Source of the DNA: Spirochaetales bacterium
GTDB taxonomy: Bacteria; Spirochaetota; Spirochaetia; Treponematales; Treponemataceae
DNA: 32,635 nt
Assembly: GCA_030540405.1 (NCBI GenBank)
Contig: JAUNWH010000034.1
Span: 1-32,635 of the forward strand
Direction of reading: 5' to 3'
The notes beneath the pieces are model-generated. The model searched no databases. It was given only the letters and a program-made list of their open reading frames with translations, and was not told where the DNA came from. This document shows positions 24,568 through 32,614 of the stretch, piece by piece. Position 1 is the stretch's first letter; each line of letters opens with the position of its first letter. Both the position numbers and the translations under genes were made by a program.

Positions 24568-25665
24568 ATGGAAGAAAAATTTAAAACTCCGCGTGTAATT
24601 CAAATCGGTGGAAATAACGGAATCAGAAAAATATATATCGGCGGAAGAAATCCTGTTACAGTCCAGACAATGTGGAAAGAGCCAATAACAGAAATTGACA
24701 ACAGTCGTCTTGATTCAATTATAGAGCGCATTAACAGTTTGAAGTCTCTTGGCTGCGACATTGTTCGTTTTGCTGTTCCGGATATAGAAAGCGCGCATTC
24801 TTTGTGCAAAATTGCCGAGAACACAGATGTTCCGCTTGTTGCTGATATTCACTTTGACTATAGGCTCGCATTGGAGTGCTTGAAAGGCAATGTTTCTGTA
24901 ATTAGGATCAATCCTGGAAATATAGGAAATTTTGAAAGAACAAAAGCTGTTGTAGAGGCTTGCAAAGAAAAAGGCGCGGCTATAAGAATTGGTGTAAACA
25001 CTGGCTCTTTGCCAAAAGATTTGGAAAAAAAAGTTGAGAATTCCGAAATTACAAGGGCGCAGGCTTTGGCTGAAACTGCATTAAGAGAAACAGAAGTTTT
25101 TGACTCGCTCAAATTTGAAAATTTCGCAGTCAGCATGAAAGCTTCGAGTGTTCAGGAAACAATTGATGCGAACGAGGCTTTTGCGCGTCAGTCAGATATT
25201 CCTTTGCACATCGGTGTAACAGAAGCGGGGCCTTTGATTACTGGCGTTGTGAAATCTACGCTGGCTTTTTCCCGCCTTTTGAATGAAGGCATTGGCTCTA
25301 CAATCCGCGTAAGCCTTTCTTCTTCCCCTGAAAATGAAGTTATTGCAGGAAGGGAAATTCTGCATGAATGCGGACTTAGAACTGGCGGCGTTACACTGAT
25401 AAGCTGTCCTAGATGTGGGCGTTTGGGCTTTGATGTCCACGGATTTATGGAACGCTGGCAGAACAAGTTGCTTTCTCTTGATAAAAATATTACAGTTGCG
25501 GTAATGGGCTGCATTGTGAATGGTCCCGGTGAAGGCAAGCACGCAGATTTGGGAATTGCTGGCGGCGGCGGAAAATGCATAATTTTCAAAAAAGGAAAAA
25601 TAGTGCAAACAATTGATGAAAAAGATGCCGATATAGAATTTAAAAAGGTCTTGGAGAATCTTTAG
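24568..25665 (+). CDS. ispG: 4-hydroxy-3-methylbut-2-enyl diphosphate synthase
   Basis: This 365-residue enzyme makes HMBPP from 2-C-methylerythritol cyclodiphosphate in the MEP isoprenoid pathway. The [4Fe-4S] ligands are C280 and C283 (SCPRCGR), C315 (VMGCIVNGPGE) and probably E322. The N-terminal TIM-barrel region carries RNPVTVQTMWKEP. Length matches the short bacterial form. The ATG at 24568 is chosen because the -10 box ends 7 nt before it; the open frame extends upstream only through the terminator. A TPR protein gene follows after 4 nt, so they are likely one transcript. Confidence 0.96.
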   Translation: MEEKFKTPRVIQIGGNNGIRKIYIGGRNPVTVQTMWKEPITEIDNSRLDSIIERINSLKSLGCDIVRFAVPDIESAHSLCKIAENTDVPLVADIHFDYRLALECLKGNVSVIRINPGNIGNFERTKAVVEACKEKGAAIRIGVNTGSLPKDLEKKVENSEITRAQALAETALRETEVFDSLKFENFAVSMKASSVQETIDANEAFARQSDIPLHIGVTEAGPLITGVVKSTLAFSRLLNEGIGSTIRVSLSSSPENEVIAGREILHECGLRTGGVTLISCPRCGRLGFDVHGFMERWQNKLLSLDKNITVAVMGCIVNGPGEGKHADLGIAGGGGKCIIFKKGKIVQTIDEKDADIEFKKVLENL

Positions 25666-25669
25666 TTCA

Positions 25670-26785
25670 ATGAGAAAGTTTGCCATAAAATTTTTTGCCG
25701 TTTTTTCGTTTATATTGTTTTTTTGCTTTGATATTTTTGCCGCTCCTAGGAAGCCTCAAAAAGGGCAGGAGGATTGGAGGTCATTACAAAAAGCAAAAGA
25801 TTCTTTTGAAAAAAATGATTTTGGAACTGCTGTAAAATTTGCAGATCAGGCAAAAGTTATACGTTCTCAAAATGCCCAGTGGCAAACTTATATTCTTGAT
25901 GAAACTCTAAAAAACTCAAGAGTTCGTCGAACAGGAGATTCTCTTGAACGTGTTTCTCAGGTTTTAAATGAGTTGAAATTTACAGAAGCTTTAAAAATTG
26001 TTTCAATGCATATTGAAAAGCATGGCATGGATTTTTTCAACGGAAGCTATTCAAAGCTAATCGAATTTCTTTCAATCTATTCACATTATCCAGAGGCTGA
26101 TTTTCTTCTTGGAAAAATTTATAAGCTTGAAGGCGAGTATTCTGTTGCCTTGAATTATATGAAAGAAGCTTATGATTATTCAGTGAATCTTGACATTCCA
26201 ATGGAAAAGTACGATTTGCTTTATGAACTTGCAGAGCTTTCTTATGACTTGGGAAACAAAGACGACTATGAAAAATATCTTCTTGCAATTGCAAGCGATG
26301 ATTCTGTTTTTACAAACTCTGGCTATATGGATGCGCTTCTTCATATTATTAATTCTGATTCTTCTGACAGCCTTGAAAAATTTTTTCTTTTGTACCGCGC
26401 GGAAGATGCAACTGGATTAAAGGCATTTGTCAAGCTTGGAAAACTTTATATGTCGGAAGCTGAAAATGATAAAGCGTTGAAATTTAATGCATTTGCTGGA
26501 ATTTTGGCTGTAACAAAAATTGAATCTGTTTTAATGCAGAGAATAAACGGATTTAAATATTCAAATTTTAAGACGCTTCTTGTGGAATCTTCCGGCTACA
26601 GCGACATTGTGGAGTGGGGGATAAAAAACAGCGTGTGGGAACTGTTCTGCGATCTTGCTGAATCCGCAGCTAATTCTGGAAGAATAGTTTTTTCAAGATC
26701 GCTTTTTGTGTCTCTTTCAGAATCAGTGCCAGTTGAATACTGGAAGTCTTATGCTTCAGAAAAAATTGTAAAAACTGAAAATTGA
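25670..26785 (+). CDS. Exported TPR-like protein, unknown function
   Basis: The 371-residue protein has a signal peptide (MRKFAIKFFAVFSFILFFCFDIFA, cut near 24) and then repeated helix pairs of TPR type: SLQKAKDSFEKNDFGTAVKF (about 37-56) and LLGKIYKLEGEYSVALNYMK (about 145-164) are the clearest. It is probably periplasmic or outer-membrane associated and mediates protein contacts. It follows ispG by 4 nt with no clear ribosome site nearby and ends one base from the stop of the convergent Omp85-like gene. I cannot assign a partner. Confidence 0.72.
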   Translation: MRKFAIKFFAVFSFILFFCFDIFAAPRKPQKGQEDWRSLQKAKDSFEKNDFGTAVKFADQAKVIRSQNAQWQTYILDETLKNSRVRRTGDSLERVSQVLNELKFTEALKIVSMHIEKHGMDFFNGSYSKLIEFLSIYSHYPEADFLLGKIYKLEGEYSVALNYMKEAYDYSVNLDIPMEKYDLLYELAELSYDLGNKDDYEKYLLAIASDDSVFTNSGYMDALLHIINSDSSDSLEKFFLLYRAEDATGLKAFVKLGKLYMSEAENDKALKFNAFAGILAVTKIESVLMQRINGFKYSNFKTLLVESSGYSDIVEWGIKNSVWELFCDLAESAANSGRIVFSRSLFVSLSESVPVEYWKSYASEKIVKTEN

Positions 26786-26786
26786 A

Positions 26787-28406
26787 TTAGAATTGAAGTC
26801 CTAAGCCAAAATATGCTTCCCAAGCTTTTCCTTTTCTCCATGAACTGTCAAAGTCCATGTGACCGTTGAGAATCTTTTTGGAAAGGTCTACACCAAGGCT
26901 TGCGCGAACGACAAAACTTTTCCATTTTTCAGGGTAAACAAGAGCTTCAAGTCCGCCTGTGTAAATTCCTTCTTTGTAGTTCAAGTTCGAGCCAGTGCCT
27001 CTGTTTTTTATCAAGGCCGCATCAAAGAATGGGCTTAGCTGAAACTCAAAGTTCAGGTGCTTAAAAATTTTATGCGGCAAAAATGCAATTGCTTTTACGG
27101 CTTTTGGTTTTGTGTCATAGCTTCCGAACAACGCGTAGCTCCAGTCAAGCCAGCGGACAGTAACAATATGTATTGGCATATCAAAGTTGAAAACTATCGC
27201 AGCCGGAGTTTTTAGCGCGTAGTTGTCTGCATCAACTTCGTAGTCATCGAATTCCTGTTTATCTGGTGCGCCTCTTAAATATTCACCGATTGAAAATTTT
27301 GTGTTGTAGCCTGCAAATCCGTTTGCGTTGATTGCAAAACCAACATATTTGAAGCTTTTAAACAGTTGTAAATTTGCTTCAACTGATGGAACTACCTTTT
27401 CATCGATTGTGTCCGCTGTTATGTCCCAGCCCATGTATTGAGACGCAGAAAATGAATATCCAGTTCTAAAGTTGTTTACGCCTACCCAGTTTATATTGCT
27501 GAAACTTATTGTCTGGCCGGGTTTTATCATTGGAGTTTGGTACAAGTCATCGTTGCTTTTGTTGATTCCGTTTCTGTCCCAGTTGTGCGTAAAATTTATG
27601 GAAGGCGTGTAAGTAACTTCTGTAGTGTTTCCTATGTAGCCAATTGAAAAAGGAACTGAAATTGTCGCGTCTTCTACAAAATAAAGATCATCGTCATATT
27701 TTTCATAGTCAAGGTTTTTTATTATTGACTGTGAAAACTCAAATTTAATTTTATGCTGTCCAATTGGAACTACAACAGCAATTCCTGTTGTGAAGTTGTA
27801 TTCTGGAGCATTATCGCCTATTACCCAGTTAAAGTCAAAAGAGTTGCTCCAAGTATTTTCTGTAATTCCAATGTCAAAAGGGTAGTCGTAGCTAAAGCCG
27901 AATCCTGTTGTCACTTTTGAATAATTGTCTGGCTCGTCATCATCGCCAAAGTTCAAATTCAAATCAACATTCAAGTCATTCATAAGTCCTAGAAAGTTGT
28001 TGTCTTTGAGTTTGAGTTTGATTTCAATTCCTGAGTTTGTGTCTAAAGCCGGCTTTGGAAAAATCAGCATTGAATGTGAATCTTTAAAAGTGTACTGCGC
28101 TTCAACAAGATTTATTCCATCGTCTGTGGTTTCCGCTATTTCGTATGAATATTCGATGTCTGTAAGAAGCCTTGTATTTTCTATGTTCTGATATATGTCA
28201 TGAAGATATTTTTCAAGCTCCTCCTGCGAAGTGAAAACTTTTTCGTAGTTTATATCTGTAATATTTCTTTTTAATGCCGACTCTTTTGTTTTTCCTTTTG
28301 AAATGAAGTCAACTTTTTTTATTTGAAAAAATTCTTCCTGTGCAAAAACTGCCGATGCGCAAGAAAGCACAACAAAGATAAGTGTCTTTTTTAAATTTTT
28401 CAGCAT
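26787..28406 (-). CDS. Omp85-like outer-membrane barrel with one POTRA-like domain
   Basis: The 539-residue protein has a signal peptide (MLKNLKKTLIFVVLSCASAVFA) and a first domain (about 25-130) that looks like a single POTRA: FQIKKVDFISKGKTKESAL, a helical middle, and closing strands. A beta-barrel of roughly 400 residues follows, opening with FPKPALDTNSGIEIKL and ending in GLGLQF with the C-terminal Phe used for barrel insertion. BamA has five POTRAs, so this is a reduced Omp85 or surface-antigen-like protein. It starts 3 nt after the sugar transferase stop, with AAAGGAG inside that gene's end, so the two are co-transcribed. Family placement is by pattern only. Confidence 0.68.
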   Translation of the reverse strand: MLKNLKKTLIFVVLSCASAVFAQEEFFQIKKVDFISKGKTKESALKRNITDINYEKVFTSQEELEKYLHDIYQNIENTRLLTDIEYSYEIAETTDDGINLVEAQYTFKDSHSMLIFPKPALDTNSGIEIKLKLKDNNFLGLMNDLNVDLNLNFGDDDEPDNYSKVTTGFGFSYDYPFDIGITENTWSNSFDFNWVIGDNAPEYNFTTGIAVVVPIGQHKIKFEFSQSIIKNLDYEKYDDDLYFVEDATISVPFSIGYIGNTTEVTYTPSINFTHNWDRNGINKSNDDLYQTPMIKPGQTISFSNINWVGVNNFRTGYSFSASQYMGWDITADTIDEKVVPSVEANLQLFKSFKYVGFAINANGFAGYNTKFSIGEYLRGAPDKQEFDDYEVDADNYALKTPAAIVFNFDMPIHIVTVRWLDWSYALFGSYDTKPKAVKAIAFLPHKIFKHLNFEFQLSPFFDAALIKNRGTGSNLNYKEGIYTGGLEALVYPEKWKSFVVRASLGVDLSKKILNGHMDFDSSWRKGKAWEAYFGLGLQF

Positions 28407-28409
28407 AGC

Positions 28410-29849
28410 TCAATAGGCTCCTTTGCCTTTTATTACAACTCCGACTGTTTTTATCAAAATCCAAATGTCAAGCCATACAGACCAGTTTTGAATATAATAA
28501 GTGTCTAAATTGATTCTTTCCTCGTAGCCAGTGTCGCTTCGTCCTGAAATCTGCCACATTCCGCTTAATCCAGGCTTTACGGAAAACACATAGTCTGAAT
28601 ATTTTCCATATTTTATAAGCTCAGGCTCTGTAACTGGACGCGGACCAACCAAGGACATTTCACCAACGAAAATATTCCAAAGCTGCGGAATTTCATCAAG
28701 GCTGGTTTTTCTAAGAAATTTTCCAAGCTTTGTTACACGCGGATCGTCTGTGAATTTTCTGTCTTTTTCCCATTCAGCGGCTCTTACCGGATCATTTTCA
28801 AGAATTTCCTTTAGTTTTTTGTCTGCGTCGATGCACATTGAACGGAATTTCCAGCATTTTAAAACAGAATGATTTTTTCCGACTCTTTTGTGTCCGTAGA
28901 AAACTGGTCCCGGCGAGCTTATTTTTATTGCAATTGCTATAATCAATGTAAGCGGAATCAAAATCGGCGCAACGCAGATGCATGCAAAAATGTCAATTGC
29001 TCTTTTTAAAAATAACGAGCTCTTTTTTGTAAGATAGTTTGTTGAAGAGAACGCAAGAATTCCGCCGAAATCTTTCATGTGCAAAGACATTGTCGTGTTC
29101 AGCTGCTCTCTTGGCACTCGGATTAAATATCTGTAGTTTGTCTGAAGCTCTTCAAGATTTTTGTTGAATCCGCATAGAATTCCAACTTTTATGTTGATTT
29201 TTTTTAAAACTGCGGAAATTTCAGCGGACTGCTCAACAATTTTTATTCCAAGGAATTCATCTTTATGAATGACAGAATCCGTTACAATAAGAATCGGTCT
29301 GTAGCCAAGATATTTTTTTTTCAAAAGCCGCTCTACGATTAAGTTTGCCCTATCGTCTTTGTTGTAGACAACCGCAGGAACTCCCCACCATGAGAATTTT
29401 GCAAAAAATCTTCGGCTTAGTTCTCTTCCAAGCGGAAGCAAAATTGTTGCAAATGGCCATGAAAGTACAAGCGCCACTGCAATCGGAATAAGGTCTTTTG
29501 TGGATTTTATAGTTGTGAGCGCAAAAGTTTCCCCAATAAGAATGAAAAATGAAGAAAGTGAAAATCTTCTTACTTCATCTTCAGGAGCTAAAAGAATTCC
29601 AGGGTAAAGTCCGTTCAAATAGAAAACAACGAAAACGGCTGGCAAAAAAATTGAATATTTCAAAAAAGATCTGAAATTTATGCAGGCAGGATCAACCGCA
29701 TTTACAATAAAAAATCCGATGCAAATTGAAAGCATAAATAATAAGGTATCTATAAAAGCAAGCGAAATGCCAGAAACAAAAGAACTTGTATGCTTGTATT
29801 GAGATTTTAAGTATTTTTCTAATTCTTCTGCGTTGATACTAGAAATCAT
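28410..29849 (-). CDS. Polyprenyl-phosphate sugar-1-phosphate transferase (WbaP-like)
   Basis: This 479-residue inner-membrane enzyme would load the first sugar phosphate onto undecaprenyl phosphate to start a surface polysaccharide. It has four to five N-terminal membrane helices, a cytoplasmic middle domain, and a C-terminal bacterial sugar-transferase domain. That domain shows GPVFYGHKRVGK, KFRSMCIDADKKLK, TSLDEIPQLWNIFVGEMSLV, GPRPV and KPGLSGMWQISGRSD. This is the WbaP/WcaJ layout. I use ATG 29849; an in-frame TTG at 29861 overlaps the -10 box. The sugar cannot be told from sequence. It is followed by the Omp85-like barrel. Confidence 0.9.
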   Translation of the reverse strand: MISSINAEELEKYLKSQYKHTSSFVSGISLAFIDTLLFMLSICIGFFIVNAVDPACINFRSFLKYSIFLPAVFVVFYLNGLYPGILLAPEDEVRRFSLSSFFILIGETFALTTIKSTKDLIPIAVALVLSWPFATILLPLGRELSRRFFAKFSWWGVPAVVYNKDDRANLIVERLLKKKYLGYRPILIVTDSVIHKDEFLGIKIVEQSAEISAVLKKINIKVGILCGFNKNLEELQTNYRYLIRVPREQLNTTMSLHMKDFGGILAFSSTNYLTKKSSLFLKRAIDIFACICVAPILIPLTLIIAIAIKISSPGPVFYGHKRVGKNHSVLKCWKFRSMCIDADKKLKEILENDPVRAAEWEKDRKFTDDPRVTKLGKFLRKTSLDEIPQLWNIFVGEMSLVGPRPVTEPELIKYGKYSDYVFSVKPGLSGMWQISGRSDTGYEERINLDTYYIQNWSVWLDIWILIKTVGVVIKGKGAY

Positions 29850-29859
29850 AAGTTTATCC

Positions 29860-29888
29860 AATATAAAGGAAAAAAGCGAAATTGTCTA
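29860..29888 (-). promoter_or_regulatory. Promoter of the WbaP-like gene
   Basis: On the minus strand, TAGACA (29888-29883) and TATATT (29865-29860) are 17 nt apart, and the -10 ends 10 nt before the ATG at 29849. The predicted leader is about 3 nt. Confidence 0.6.
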
Positions 29889-29908
29889 TTGTTACACATA
29901 AAAACGCA

Positions 29909-30940
29909 TTATTTTCTAGTTATTTCACTTAAAATCAAAGACGCTGTTTTTTTATAGGAATATTTTTCAGGGATTGTTCCGAGCGGACTGTTATCGCAAA
30001 AAGTTTTAAGCATTTTTTCGCATAAATCGCTGCTGTTTCCAGTTTGAAAAAACACAACTGGAAATCCGTTGTAAATTTCTTTGAAAACTGGAATGTCTGA
30101 AATAATGGCTTTTGTTCCGCAATAAAGGGCTTGTAGTGGCGGAATTCCAAATCCTTCATAAAGCGACGGCTGCACCAAAAATTTTGCCCGGCTTAAAAGC
30201 TGCAGCAGTTTTTCATTTTCAACAAATCCTGTAAATTCAATTGAATTTGGAAATCTTGAATTCAGTCCGCTAATTTTTTCTGAAATGCTATTGTCTTTTG
30301 TCCTGAAATTATCCTGCGAGCCTACAATTAAAAGTTTTGGCTTTTTTGAATTGTTTTCAAGCTGATAGAATTTTTCAAAAGCTTCAAGAAGAACAGAAAG
30401 CCCTTTGTGTTTTTTTATGTTTCCGATAAAAATTATAGAATTGTCTTTTTGAACGCAAGGACATTTTTTTTCCATATAACTTGGAAGTCCGTTATAGACA
30501 ACCGCAATTTTTTTATTGCATTTTAGAATTTTTTCAATTCTTTCCTTGCTGAAATTTGAAACTGTAAAAATTTCCTTGGATTTTTTTATTGCGCGTTTGT
30601 AGAAAAATTTTCTTGCAATGATTCCAGCTTTTCCGCAGAGTCCTTTTACATCGAGAAAAACAATGTCATGGATTGTTGAAAAAACTGGAATTTTTATTCC
30701 GCCTGGAATATTGCAGTATGGTGAAAAATAAACATCGCACGAATTTATTTTTTTTAAAAGTTCTTTCGGAAAAAAGAACATTTCCTTCAGCGAGAATGTT
30801 TTTACATTGCAAGGCTCTCCTTCTTGATTTCCGAACAGAAACAATTCATTTCCGCTGCTTTTTAAATATGGAAGAATTTCGTCTAAAAAAGTTCCTATTC
30901 CGCTTTTTCCGCTCATGCGGCAGTCAACTGCAATTTTCAT
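29909..30940 (-). CDS. GT4-type glycosyltransferase
   Basis: This 343-residue glycosyltransferase has the GT-B fold of family 1/4. The N-terminal acceptor domain starts MKIAVDCRMSGKSGIGTFLDE, and the C-terminal donor domain includes IIFIGNIKKHKGLSVLLEAF and PSLYEGFGIPPLQALYCGT. The E-x7-E motif is altered: E262 is present, but the second Glu is Q270. The start at 30940 forms an ATGA overlap with rdgB, with GAGGG 4 nt before it; an upstream in-frame start at 30955 would extend into rdgB. It probably adds sugars to a glycan begun by the adjacent transferase, though that gene has its own promoter. Confidence 0.88.
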   Translation of the reverse strand: MKIAVDCRMSGKSGIGTFLDEILPYLKSSGNELFLFGNQEGEPCNVKTFSLKEMFFFPKELLKKINSCDVYFSPYCNIPGGIKIPVFSTIHDIVFLDVKGLCGKAGIIARKFFYKRAIKKSKEIFTVSNFSKERIEKILKCNKKIAVVYNGLPSYMEKKCPCVQKDNSIIFIGNIKKHKGLSVLLEAFEKFYQLENNSKKPKLLIVGSQDNFRTKDNSISEKISGLNSRFPNSIEFTGFVENEKLLQLLSRAKFLVQPSLYEGFGIPPLQALYCGTKAIISDIPVFKEIYNGFPVVFFQTGNSSDLCEKMLKTFCDNSPLGTIPEKYSYKKTASLILSEITRK

Positions 30941-31587
30941 TTTCCCTCGTCGCAAAGAATATATTCTGCTATTTTTTTTATGAGGCGTGAAGCTTTTCCA
31001 CGGTGGCTTATTGCATTTTTTTGTTCAGCTGTAAGTTCCGCGGCAGTTTTTCCGAGCTCAGGAAGATAAAAAATCGGGTCGTATCCGAATCCGCCTGTTC
31101 CTCTTGCATCTTCAATTTTCCCGACAATTTCGCCTTCCATTGTTTCCTGCACAACAAAAAGCTTGTCGTTTCCCATGTAAAGAACCATTGAGCAAGTGTA
31201 ATGTGCGGTCCGCTTTTGAAATTTTCCAGAGGAAATTGAATCCGTTATCTGCTGAATTAAAAATTTATTCTGTTCTTCCTGCGGAATTTTTTTTCCGTCA
31301 GGCTTTCCGCGCATAAAATCCGGACCTGCATAACGCGAAGAATAAATTCCTGGAGCTCCGTTTAAGGCATCAGCGCAAATTCCAGAATCATCGGCAAGAA
31401 CAGGGGAGTGCACAATTTCCCACAAAGCTTTTGCTTTTATAAGGCTGTTCTCGTAAAATGTCGAGCCTGTTTCTTCTGGATCAAAGTCAATTCCCTCGTC
31501 CTTTGGAATTACAATTGTATGCTCTGGAAAAAGCTCCGAGACTTCACGTTTTTTATTTAAATTTCCGGTTGCAAGATAAATTTTCAT
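30937..31587 (-). CDS. rdgB: XTP/dITP pyrophosphatase (HAM1 family)
   Basis: This 216-residue enzyme removes deaminated purine nucleotides (XTP, dITP, ITP) before they enter DNA or RNA. Motifs are LATGNLNKKREV at the N-terminus, the central VLADDSGICADALNGAPG with YSSRYAG, and GTGGFGYDPIF and ISHRGKA near the C-terminus. Length is within the usual range (about 200). The ATG at 31587 lies 6 nt after a -10 box (31599-31594) and has no ribosome site. Its stop overlaps the start of the glycosyltransferase (ATGA). Confidence 0.95.
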   Translation of the reverse strand: MKIYLATGNLNKKREVSELFPEHTIVIPKDEGIDFDPEETGSTFYENSLIKAKALWEIVHSPVLADDSGICADALNGAPGIYSSRYAGPDFMRGKPDGKKIPQEEQNKFLIQQITDSISSGKFQKRTAHYTCSMVLYMGNDKLFVVQETMEGEIVGKIEDARGTGGFGYDPIFYLPELGKTAAELTAEQKNAISHRGKASRLIKKIAEYILCDEGK

Positions 31588-31593
31588 TCCAAA

Positions 31594-31622
31594 AGAATAG
31601 CATTTTAAATGCTTGTTGTCGA
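31594..31622 (-). promoter_or_regulatory. Promoter of rdgB, leaderless geometry, with palindromic spacer
   Basis: On the minus strand, TCGACA (31622-31617), 17 nt and TATTCT (31599-31594) end 6 nt before the ATG. Most of the spacer is the perfect palindrome GCATTTAAAATGC (31612-31600), suitable for a repressor between -35 and -10. The promoter lies between the upstream gene's stop and rdgB. Confidence 0.6.
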
Positions 31623-31637
31623 GAGAATGGCGGATTT

Positions 31638-32552
31638 CTATTCATCGCCGCTAAAAATCTCCTTTGCCTTTGAAACAAGTGAAGCAACATGGCGCGGACT
31701 CATTGAAAGAAGCTTGCCAACCGTTATGTTTGTGGGAACGGGAATTTGCCTTGAAAGTTCTTCAATCGATTTGCGCCATCTTTGGTCATGTGAATTGAAT
31801 TTTTGCAGTTCGTGTTCAGTGCAGCCTGTCTCTTTTTGCGCTTCCCGTTGTTTTTGCATTGAAAATTTCTTTCTATAAAAATATGCGAAATTCCGTTTTT
31901 TAAATAAATTCTGAAACCGCATTTCCTTTTTTTCAATTGATTCCTTTGCGCTCATAATCATTTTCCTAAGTTTTTCCTTGCTGCATCCTGTTGTTGCGGA
32001 AACTTTTTCAACAAGCGGATCCGTAATGCTGAAGCAAGATTTTAATGCGAGGACAAGGCAAAGTTCTTTTGTAAAACTTTCGCTGATTTTTGCTTTTCTT
32101 TCGGAATGCCTTGAGCCTGCCGAATATTCAAGATTTTTCTTTGCAACTTTAAAAAGTTCTTCTGTTGTCATTTCGTTTTCAAAGTAAATTTCTTCATTTT
32201 CAAGAACTAAACTTGATTCTTCAACAACTAAGGTTTCGCAGCAAGATTTTTTTTCGTTTGCCAAAAACTGCTTCTTTTTCCGCCATAAAGCCGACGCCTG
32301 CAAAACTCCGTAAATGTAAGTGGAAAAATCGCTTATTTCAGGATTATACTTTTTCAAGATGTGGACAAAATGTTCCGCCATGTAAACAAGAAAATCCGAA
32401 AAATCATCTTCGCTCATGCTTGCAAGTCCCAGCTCAAATTTTCGCCTGAACATGAATTCCAAAAGCAAATTTTTTGTTTCCTCCTCACTTGTCTTTTTCT
32501 CGCTGAAATCCTTCCAGATTTTTCTTGCTTCCGCCGTAGTTTTTTCACTCAT
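31638..32552 (-). CDS. Sigma-factor-like hypothetical protein
   Basis: I do not recognise this 304-residue cytoplasmic protein as a named family. Residues about 48-95 (DFLVYMAEHFVHILKKYNPE and FSTYIYGVLQASALWRKKK) resemble sigma-70 region 2. A helical basic middle follows (CSKEKLRKMIMSAKESIEKK), then a C-terminal helix-turn-helix-like end (ITVGKLLSMSPRHVASLVSK) reminiscent of region 4. Identity to true sigma factors looks low, so it may be a diverged sigma-like regulator or a nucleic-acid-binding protein. The start at 32552 has a strong AGGAGA site 5-6 nt upstream. The gene ends 15 nt before the rdgB promoter. Confidence 0.6.
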   Translation of the reverse strand: MSEKTTAEARKIWKDFSEKKTSEEETKNLLLEFMFRRKFELGLASMSEDDFSDFLVYMAEHFVHILKKYNPEISDFSTYIYGVLQASALWRKKKQFLANEKKSCCETLVVEESSLVLENEEIYFENEMTTEELFKVAKKNLEYSAGSRHSERKAKISESFTKELCLVLALKSCFSITDPLVEKVSATTGCSKEKLRKMIMSAKESIEKKEMRFQNLFKKRNFAYFYRKKFSMQKQREAQKETGCTEHELQKFNSHDQRWRKSIEELSRQIPVPTNITVGKLLSMSPRHVASLVSKAKEIFSGDE

Positions 32553-32599
32553 AATTTCTCCTATAAGATTTTATTACACTCTCCTGATATGTTGTGCCA

Positions 32600-32614
32600 T
32601 TTGTCAATGACAAA
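32600..32614. promoter_or_regulatory. Palindromic operator-like site at the right edge
   Basis: TTTGTCA-A-TGACAAA is a perfect 7-1-7 inverted repeat 48 nt upstream of the sigma-like gene. Rightward, TTGTCA (32601-32606) and TAATAT (32623-32628) are 16 nt apart, suggesting a promoter for a gene beyond the right edge that the palindrome would overlap. Confidence 0.5.
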
